From the NCBI GenBank assembly GCA_025355225.1, contig JANYAB010000532.1:1-5179 (forward strand): DNA of 5,179 nucleotides, given 5' to 3'. The stretch is from Bacteroidota bacterium (GTDB taxonomy: Bacteria; Bacteroidota; Bacteroidia; Sphingobacteriales; Sphingobacteriaceae). This document shows, in pieces, positions 1 through 5,179 of the stretch. Within the stretch, counting starts at the first letter, position 1, and the number at the start of each line of letters is the position of its first letter. The translations under genes were made by a program, and so were the position numbers. Under the pieces are notes generated by a model that saw only the letters and a list, made by a program, of their open reading frames with translations, was not told where the DNA came from and ran no database searches.

Positions 1-1595
1 GGGCATTTGGATTGTTCCAGTCACAAGACAAGTATACCAGCCAGGACGAAATTTTATCGGTCAAGGATAATTATCGCAATAATCATATTCCAGTAGATGT
101 TATTGTACAAGACTGGTACTATTGGGACCCATTTCCTATCGGGGTTCATATAATGAACCCCACCCGATATCCCAATCCCCAAAAATTACTTGGTGAATTG
201 CACAAAGCAAATATTCGCGGGATGATATCCATCTGGCCAGTATTTGGCAAAGGAACAAGAGATTTTGATACGTTAAAAAAAATGGGCGGGTTAACCAGCA
301 TTACCTGGGACAACATTGTGACCCACACCTTTGATAGCTATTATGATGCCCACAATCCAAAGGCCCGTGAATTATATTGGGACATGGCGCGAGACAGCCT
401 GGTAAAAAGATACGGCTGGGATGCCTGGTGGGTTGATCAATGCGAGCCGGACAACGGACTATTGTTGGACGAACGCCGGAAAGCCGACTTTTGGACCGGT
501 AAGGGTATTGATTATTTTAATACGTATTCGTTACCACACTCTACCGGCATTTACCAAGGCTGGCGCCGGGATATTCCAGAAAAGAGGGCGTTTTTTTTAC
601 TTAGGCAGTCCTTTGCGGGTGAGCAGCGAAATGCCACAGTGCTTTGGTCGTCGGATATTTCCTGCTCGTTCGAATCGTTAAAAAGCCAGGTGCCGCAAGG
701 TATTAATACCTGTGCATCGGGAATTCCTTACTGGACATCGGATATAGGCGGATACCATTATAACTGGGGAGTGCCTGACTGGTCGAAACCGGAATTCAGG
801 GAATTGTTTACCCGCTGGTTCCAGTTCGGCACATTTTGTCCGATCATGCGCATACATGGTAAAGGCGAACGAGCTATATTTTCAAAAAACTGGGATGAAG
901 ATACCAGGGCAACTCTTTTAAAATTCGACAAATTGCGTTATCGTCTCCTACCATATATCTATTCTCTTGCCGCAAAAACTACGCTGGATAATTATACGAT
1001 GATGCGCTCACTGACTTTTGATTTCCGAAACGATAGCAACGTTTATAAAATACCAGATCAGTATATGTTTGGCCCAGCATTTTTGGTCAACCCGGTTACC
1101 GGAAAAGGTGAAACGGAAAGAAAGGTTTATTTGCCGGGATCGGACTTATGGTATGATTTCTGGACAGGCGAAAAAGTCCGGGGCGGTAAATCCATTAATG
1201 CTGCTTCACCAATAGACCTTATGCCATTATTTGTGCGGGCTGGCGCTATCATCCCAATGGGCCCCGAAGTTGAATATGCGACTCAAGAACCCAATAAGGT
1301 TATTGAACTGCGCATCTATCCGGGTGCTGATGGCCGCTTTACATTTTACGAAGACGAGAATGATAATTACAACTATGAGAAAGGCCGGTATTCCACTTTT
1401 ACGTTCAACTGGAATGACAAACAGAAAGAACTAAGCATTTCCGGTACCAAAGGCAATTTCCCTGGTATGTTAAAGCAGCACACTTTGAATGTTATTATGG
1501 TTGACGGTAAACATGGTTCAGGATCTTTGGTTGCCGGCAGTGTTGATCATACGGTTAACTACGAAGGCAAAGCAATCGTGGTCAAAGTAAAGTAA
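1..1595 (+). CDS. GH31 alpha-glycosidase, probable alpha-xylosidase (5'-truncated)
   Basis: This is a retaining glycoside hydrolase of family GH31 that cleaves terminal alpha-linked xylose or glucose from oligosaccharides. The reading frame is already open at the left edge: codons from base 3 read AFGLFQSQDKY, matching the start of the GH31 catalytic barrel, so the TTG at base 12 is not a start. Residues below count that TTG codon as 1. The segment IVQDWYYWD (31-39) and the strand MISIWPVF (71-78) are typical of the XylS/BoGH31 branch. WWVDQCEPD (139-147) carries the expected nucleophile D142 (codon 435-437). LWSSDI (211-216) carries the expected acid/base D215 (codon 654-656). RIHGKGER (280-287) is the conserved substrate-site Arg-His segment. 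A C-terminal beta region from about 350, including YPGADGRFTFYEDEND (436-451), matches the DUF5110-type end. Family members usually have about 700-950 residues, so the signal peptide and N-terminal beta-sandwich lie outside the window. A terminator follows. Alpha-glucosidase activity is the main alternative. Family is secure; substrate is inferred. Confidence 0.93.
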   Translation, partial: AFGLFQSQDKYTSQDEILSVKDNYRNNHIPVDVIVQDWYYWDPFPIGVHIMNPTRYPNPQKLLGELHKANIRGMISIWPVFGKGTRDFDTLKKMGGLTSITWDNIVTHTFDSYYDAHNPKARELYWDMARDSLVKRYGWDAWWVDQCEPDNGLLLDERRKADFWTGKGIDYFNTYSLPHSTGIYQGWRRDIPEKRAFFLLRQSFAGEQRNATVLWSSDISCSFESLKSQVPQGINTCASGIPYWTSDIGGYHYNWGVPDWSKPEFRELFTRWFQFGTFCPIMRIHGKGERAIFSKNWDEDTRATLLKFDKLRYRLLPYIYSLAAKTTLDNYTMMRSLTFDFRNDSNVYKIPDQYMFGPAFLVNPVTGKGETERKVYLPGSDLWYDFWTGEKVRGGKSINAASPIDLMPLFVRAGAIIPMGPEVEYATQEPNKVIELRIYPGADGRFTFYEDENDNYNYEKGRYSTFTFNWNDKQKELSISGTKGNFPGMLKQHTLNVIMVDGKHGSGSLVAGSVDHTVNYEGKAIVVKVK

Positions 1596-1642
1596 AATGA
1601 ACGAAGCTGTTTAGAATAAAATGAATAATAAATGAGAATACA

Positions 1643-1667
1643 TAGTTGATTAATGCCTTAGTTGATT
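1643..1667. repeat. Short direct repeat between GH31 stop and terminator
   Basis: The 9-mer TAGTTGATT occurs at 1643-1651 and again at 1659-1667, a period of 16 bases. Overlapping the second copy, GCCTT (1655-1659) can pair with AAGGC (1670-1674) to form a weak 5-bp hairpin just before the terminator. The repeat is directly visible. No function can be assigned, and chance in AT-rich DNA is quite possible. Confidence 0.35.
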
Positions 1668-1679
1668 TAAAGGCTTGTT

Positions 1680-1715
1680 AATGCGTCCCGGGGTGAGATA
1701 CGGGGCGCATTTTTT
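1680..1715 (+). terminator. Intrinsic terminator of the GH31 transcript
   Basis: AATGCGTCCCG (1680-1690) pairs with CGGGGCGCATT (1701-1711) to form an 11-bp stem with a single G-U wobble and a 10-base loop. Six T residues follow at 1710-1715. There is no matching A-tract on the left arm, so it should act mainly on plus-strand transcription. It lies 84 bases after the GH31 stop codon and well before the sensor gene, which suggests that the two genes are separate transcription units. Confidence 0.88.
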
Positions 1716-1781
1716 AATTTAACAACTCGCTCTTTGACGGTTCGCATACAAATGAAAATATCCATTTTATTAAAAGTGAAT

Positions 1782-1824
1782 AGCCCGTTTATTCAAAAAT
1801 TTATGCTATCTTAGTGTACGGGCT
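1782..1824. repeat. Perfect 7-bp inverted repeat upstream of the HTCS gene
   Basis: AGCCCGT (1782-1788) is the exact reverse complement of ACGGGCT (1818-1824), separated by 29 AT-rich bases. A further copy of CGGGCT occurs at 1836-1841, so the left arm could pair with either right-hand copy. The element could be an operator, a leader hairpin or chance. It stands out because its GC-rich arms sit in an otherwise AT-rich gap. Confidence 0.45.
1807..1814 (+). promoter_or_regulatory. Weak candidate -7 box for the HTCS gene
   Basis: TATCTTAG matches five of the six fixed positions of the Bacteroidota -7 consensus TAnnTTTG and lies about 57 bases before the proposed start codon. No convincing TTTG element is present at the expected distance upstream; the nearest is TTTA at 1788-1791, which is too close. 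TTGATTTG (1843-1850) matches equally well but also lacks a partner. The gene probably has its own promoter because a terminator precedes it, but the exact site is uncertain. Confidence 0.2.
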
Positions 1825-1871
1825 TATCAAGACGTCGGGCTGTTGATTTGCAAGGTTTCAATTATATTTCA

Positions 1872-4800
1872 ATGCGTATAAAGGTTTGTATTGTAATTTC
1901 GGTATTGTTTTTTACCTGTACAGACAATTTTGCGCAAAACAGCCAATACCAATTTTCGCAGCTTAATATAAGCAACGGGTTGTCACACAACCAGGTTAAT
2001 TGCATATTTAAAGACCCCAAAGGCTTCATGTGGTTTGGTACGGCATCAGGGCTTAATCGCTACGATGGTTACGCTTTTAAAGTATTTAAGCATGATGTCA
2101 ATAATAAAAACTCTATTAACGATGATTATATAACTAATATATGTGAAGGGCCTGGCCAAAAGTTATGGATAACAAGCCGAGACGGATATTGTTTTTATGA
2201 TCCCAAAACGGAGCAGTTTAACAATGATGTATTATCAGTGGTCCATCCTTTAAAACTTCCCGGGTATCCAATTGTTTCCAGAATACTCCGTAACGGGAAA
2301 GGCGACTTCTGGTTTTTGTGTCCGGATTCGGGGCTTTACAGGTATAATGAGCTGAAAAGGACCACTACACGTTACTATCATCACCATAATTCCAACCCAT
2401 CATTATATTCAAATTCCCTTACAGACATTGTCCAGGATGCAATTGGCAATATATGGCTTGCTTATAATGACGGTGTAGTAGAGATGTTTGATGTAAAACG
2501 TAATGCAATTACGTATCATACAGACATTTTTAACAAAGCTGCTAATAATAAGGACAGGAGCTACTCAATAACTGTCGACAGCGATGGCGATCTCTGGGTG
2601 TTTAATCCCAACATGGTTTCCGGCATCTATTATTACAGCCGCCGTACGGGACGGTTTCGGTACATCACAAAAGAACCGTCAGAGACACCGCTTACATCGA
2701 ACATCATCACTAATATTATTCAGGCCAATGACGGCCTCATATGGATATCCACTGATCATGGCGGGATAAACGTGTTGGATAAAAAAAGCCTCAGAATTAC
2801 TTATTTACTGAACCGGGAAGATGATGCAAAATCATTGGGACAGAACACCGTGACGCTTTACAAAGACAACACAGGCATTATGTGGGCAGGCACTTTTAAA
2901 GAAGGGGTAAGTTATTATCACAAAAATATTATCAGGTTTCCACTCTACAGGCATTTCGCTACAGATCCTGGCAGTCTCAGTTTTGAAGATGTTGATAAAT
3001 TTGTTGAAGATAAAAACGGCAATTTATGGATCGGGACCAATGGCGGAGGTTTAATTTATTTTGACCGAAAAACAAACAAATTCAAGCAGTATAAACACGA
3101 TGCCGGAAACCCGAACAGCCTCAGTAATGATATTATTATTAGCTTATGTATCGACCATGATCTGCAACTATGGATAGGCACCTATTTTGGAGGGCTGGAA
3201 CATTTTGACGGGAAAAAATTCATTCACTACAAACATAATGACAAGGTACCCACAAGCATTGCTGATGACAGGGTATGGAGTATTCTGGAAGATTCGTCGA
3301 ACCGGTTGTGGATAGGCACCTTTGATCGCGGTCTGGAAATTTTCGACCGAAAAAAAAATATATTTTACCATCCTTTCGGTCAAACCGATGTCAGGAGCCC
3401 CTTTACACCTGCTTTATTTGAAGATAAACGGGGAAATATATGGGTAGCGGGGTATTTTGGCATAGATAAAATATTGAGAAATGAACGCCGTGTAATACAT
3501 TATAATAAAAAGACAAACGACCCTAACAGCTTGATCGGTGATAACATAAACAGTATCACGCAGGACAGCCGCGGCCTGATGTGGGTAGCAACAAGGGACG
3601 GACTGAGCGTCCTGAATCCTGAAACAAACCGCTTCATTTCACTAACAAAAAGAAACGGGCTACCGGATAACCAGGTTTTGAATATACTGGAAGATAATAA
3701 AGGGGCCATGTGGCTAAGTACATCGAACGGGCTGGGCAAGATAACATTGACACCAGCCAATGGCACATATAAGTTTCAATTTGAAAGCTTTGACGAAACA
3801 GATGGCCTGCAGGGCAGGGAGTTCAATGCAAACGCGGCCCTGAAAACCAGCAAAGGCGAATTGATATTTGGCGGTGGTCATGGTTTTAATATTTTCGACC
3901 CATTAAGCATTCATCCCAATATTGATAACCCCAAATTAATTTTCACGGATTTTCAACTATTTAATAAAAGCATAGCAGCTAATGAAGAACTAAATGGTCA
4001 TGTTATATTATCGAAAGCTATCTCGGCCACGCATGAAATAACACTGAACCACAGTGAAAACGTATTCACAATTGAGTTTGCAGCGTTAGATTTTATTAAT
4101 CCTAACAAAATAACTCACCAGTATATGTTGGAGAATTTCGACAAAGAGTGGCTTAATGCCAATAATGCTGTCCGAAAAGCTACCTATACCAACCTCGACG
4201 GTGGGGATTATGTTTTTAAAGTTCGTGCTATCAACGCAGAAGGTTTGCGCAGGCCTGAATCTATAGCGTTAAAAATTAAAATTCTGCCCCCGTTTTGGAA
4301 ATCCACTCTTGCATATATTATTTATTTCGTACTTGTAGCCGCCATACTCCTTTTTATCCGTCGGCGTGGAATACAAAAAATCAGGGAGCAATTTGCTGAA
4401 GAAAAAGAAAAGCAGTTAATAGAATTGGAACGACAGGAAGTTAAACGCATGCGGGAACTGGATCAGCTAAAAATCAAATTTTTGACGAATGTAAGCCACG
4501 AGTTCAGAACGCCATTGTCATTGATCATGGCGCCGGTTGAGAAAATGCTTGGCTATGCTAATGCAGAACAGAAACAGCAATTAAATATGGTCAGCCGAAA
4601 CGCCAAACGTTTATTAAACCTGGTAAACCAGTTGCTTGATTTCCGTAAAATGGAGGTACAAGAATTGAAACTACATACCAAACCAGGGGATATTATAAAG
4701 TTTATTAAAGAAATTTCTTTTTCGTTTACGGATATCGCCGCCGAAAAAGGTATTGCTTTTGCTTTTGATAGCGAAATGGAAACTTTGATGACGTGCTTCG

Positions 4801-5179
4801 ATCATGACAAAATAGAGAGGATATTATTCAACCTACTTTCGAACGCGTTCAAATTTACACCGAAGGATGGCCAGGTAAGCGTATTACTAAATAAAGCGGG
4901 CGAAATAACAGCGCCCGGCGATCCTGATATGATCGAAATTATGGTGATCGATACAGGTATCGGTATACCTTATGAAAAACACGATAAAATATTTGAAAGA
5001 TTTTTTCAGCATGATGTTCCCGAATCACTGATCAACCAAGGCAGTGGTATAGGGCTTTCGATAACCCGCGAATTTGTAAAAATGCATGGGGGCGAAATAA
5101 GTGTTGAAAGTGAGCCCGATCATGGCAGTTGTTTTATCATCAGATTGCCAATGCCGGTGGAAAATAGCGCCGTAATTAC
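1872..5179 (+). CDS. Hybrid two-component system (HTCS) sensor kinase/regulator, 3'-truncated
   Basis: This is a membrane sensor that regulates a polysaccharide utilisation locus. The frame is open for 1102 codons from ATG 1872 to the right edge, with no internal stop. Domains in order: a signal peptide at 1-21 (basic MRIK, hydrophobic core, likely cleavage after NFA); 14 Reg_prop-type blade motifs from about 51 to 677, forming two seven-bladed periplasmic propellers; a Y_Y_Y domain at about 727-800; one transmembrane helix at 812-829 followed by RRR; a charged signalling helix at 830-875; a HisKA domain with NVSHEFRTP and phospho-acceptor H876; and a HATPase domain with N-box NLLSNAFKF (987-995, key N991), G1 box DTGIGIP (1027-1033), F box FERFF (1041-1045) and G2 box GSGIGLS (1057-1063). 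The kinase therefore looks catalytically intact. The frame ends about nine residues after the ATPase core. Full HTCS proteins have roughly 1300-1400 residues, so the receiver and AraC-type DNA-binding domains should follow. In-frame TAG at 1812 limits upstream extension. TTG 1848 is a possible but less likely start, because ATG 1872 gives a normal signal peptide. No clear Shine-Dalgarno is visible, as is usual in this phylum. Confidence 0.95.
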   Translation, partial: MRIKVCIVISVLFFTCTDNFAQNSQYQFSQLNISNGLSHNQVNCIFKDPKGFMWFGTASGLNRYDGYAFKVFKHDVNNKNSINDDYITNICEGPGQKLWITSRDGYCFYDPKTEQFNNDVLSVVHPLKLPGYPIVSRILRNGKGDFWFLCPDSGLYRYNELKRTTTRYYHHHNSNPSLYSNSLTDIVQDAIGNIWLAYNDGVVEMFDVKRNAITYHTDIFNKAANNKDRSYSITVDSDGDLWVFNPNMVSGIYYYSRRTGRFRYITKEPSETPLTSNIITNIIQANDGLIWISTDHGGINVLDKKSLRITYLLNREDDAKSLGQNTVTLYKDNTGIMWAGTFKEGVSYYHKNIIRFPLYRHFATDPGSLSFEDVDKFVEDKNGNLWIGTNGGGLIYFDRKTNKFKQYKHDAGNPNSLSNDIIISLCIDHDLQLWIGTYFGGLEHFDGKKFIHYKHNDKVPTSIADDRVWSILEDSSNRLWIGTFDRGLEIFDRKKNIFYHPFGQTDVRSPFTPALFEDKRGNIWVAGYFGIDKILRNERRVIHYNKKTNDPNSLIGDNINSITQDSRGLMWVATRDGLSVLNPETNRFISLTKRNGLPDNQVLNILEDNKGAMWLSTSNGLGKITLTPANGTYKFQFESFDETDGLQGREFNANAALKTSKGELIFGGGHGFNIFDPLSIHPNIDNPKLIFTDFQLFNKSIAANEELNGHVILSKAISATHEITLNHSENVFTIEFAALDFINPNKITHQYMLENFDKEWLNANNAVRKATYTNLDGGDYVFKVRAINAEGLRRPESIALKIKILPPFWKSTLAYIIYFVLVAAILLFIRRRGIQKIREQFAEEKEKQLIELERQEVKRMRELDQLKIKFLTNVSHEFRTPLSLIMAPVEKMLGYANAEQKQQLNMVSRNAKRLLNLVNQLLDFRKMEVQELKLHTKPGDIIKFIKEISFSFTDIAAEKGIAFAFDSEMETLMTCFDHDKIERILFNLLSNAFKFTPKDGQVSVLLNKAGEITAPGDPDMIEIMVIDTGIGIPYEKHDKIFERFFQHDVPESLINQGSGIGLSITREFVKMHGGEISVESEPDHGSCFIIRLPMPVENSAVI
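2022..3902 (+). repeat. Fourteen Reg_prop blade repeats encoding two beta-propellers
   Basis: Within the HTCS gene, a degenerate motif of the form G-x-[LIM]-W-[IVL]-x-T-x-x-G-[LI]-x-x-[FY]-[DN] recurs roughly every 40-50 residues. Its copies start near residues 51, 95, 144, 192, 239, 288, 335, 383, 431, 477, 521, 568, 611 and 661. Copies 8-10 are the most canonical: LWIGTNGGGL, LWIGTYFGGL and LWIGTFDRGL. The last copy has GELIFGGGHGFNIFDP, the characteristic closing blade before the Y_Y_Y domain. Fourteen copies fit the two seven-bladed propellers known from HTCS sensor structures, where the periplasmic ligand is sensed. The count was made by eye, and the most divergent blades (3, 5 and 11) are less certain. 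Confidence 0.85.

Noticed and set aside
12..14. TTG codon as a possible start of the GH31 gene.
   Set aside because: The frame continues upstream to the window edge and encodes conserved GH31 barrel residues (AFG before the Leu), so this is an internal leucine codon of a truncated gene.
146..328. Open frame of 60 codons on the minus strand.
   Set aside because: It lies antisense inside the conserved GH31 catalytic domain, shows no recognisable protein features, and is best explained as a shadow.
421..681. Open frame of 86 codons on the plus strand.
   Set aside because: It is out of frame with the GH31 gene across its active-site region, and the composition is that of a frame-shifted reading.
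1596..1679. Tiny ATG-started frames just after the GH31 stop, such as a five-codon one ending in TAG.
   Set aside because: They are too short and lack any supporting signal. The stretch reads as an ordinary 3' untranslated region ahead of the terminator.
1863..1870. TATATTTC as a -7 promoter box.
   Set aside because: It resembles TAnnTTTG but abuts the ATG at 1872, so transcription would begin inside the coding region, and the TTTG at 1847-1850 is too close to serve as its partner.
1902..1922. Possible lipoprotein signal (FFTC) near the HTCS N-terminus.
   Set aside because: The residues before the Cys (Phe-Phe-Thr) do not fit a lipobox, and the protein is anchored by a transmembrane helix at 812-829. 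A normal signal peptide ending at NFA fits better.
3168..3766. Two minus-strand open frames (3168-3383 and 3500-3766).
   Set aside because: Both are antisense to propeller-blade coding sequence that is continuous and clearly conserved on the plus strand.

Overview
The window looks like a fragment of a carbohydrate-utilisation region (polysaccharide utilisation locus, PUL) from a member of the Bacteroidota. A Sphingobacteriaceae- or Chitinophagaceae-like host is my guess. The basis is the gene content: a family GH31 glycosidase of the XylS/BoGH31 type, followed by a hybrid two-component sensor of a kind found almost only in this phylum. The base composition is moderately AT-rich and there are no strong Shine-Dalgarno sequences, which also fits. 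I see no rRNA, tRNA, CRISPR array, insertion sequence or phage gene.

Layout: (1) Positions 1-1595, plus strand, hold the C-terminal part of a GH31 alpha-glycosidase, most likely an alpha-xylosidase. It enters from the left edge without its start, and both catalytic aspartates are present. (2) Positions 1596-1871 are a non-coding gap of 276 bases. It contains a clear intrinsic terminator for the GH31 gene (1680-1715), a short direct repeat before it, and a perfect 7-bp inverted repeat in the leader of the next gene. (3) Positions 1872-5179, plus strand, are one uninterrupted reading frame of 1102 codons that runs off the right edge. It encodes a hybrid two-component system (HTCS) sensor with a signal peptide, 14 propeller blade motifs (two seven-bladed beta-propellers), a Y_Y_Y domain, one transmembrane helix, and a complete histidine kinase core. 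The receiver and AraC-type DNA-binding domains expected at the C-terminus would lie beyond the window.

How the genes fit together (inference): the sensor's periplasmic propellers would bind an oligosaccharide released during polysaccharide breakdown and switch on the PUL, and the GH31 enzyme would remove alpha-linked xylose (or glucose) from such oligosaccharides. The terminator between them suggests that the regulator is transcribed separately from the enzyme. Xyloglucan is the most natural substrate guess, but nothing in the window proves it. The genes belong to well-known families and I find no evidence of an undescribed system. The points most worth checking are the sequence around the GH31 catalytic residues, the leader inverted repeat, and the sensor's ligand.
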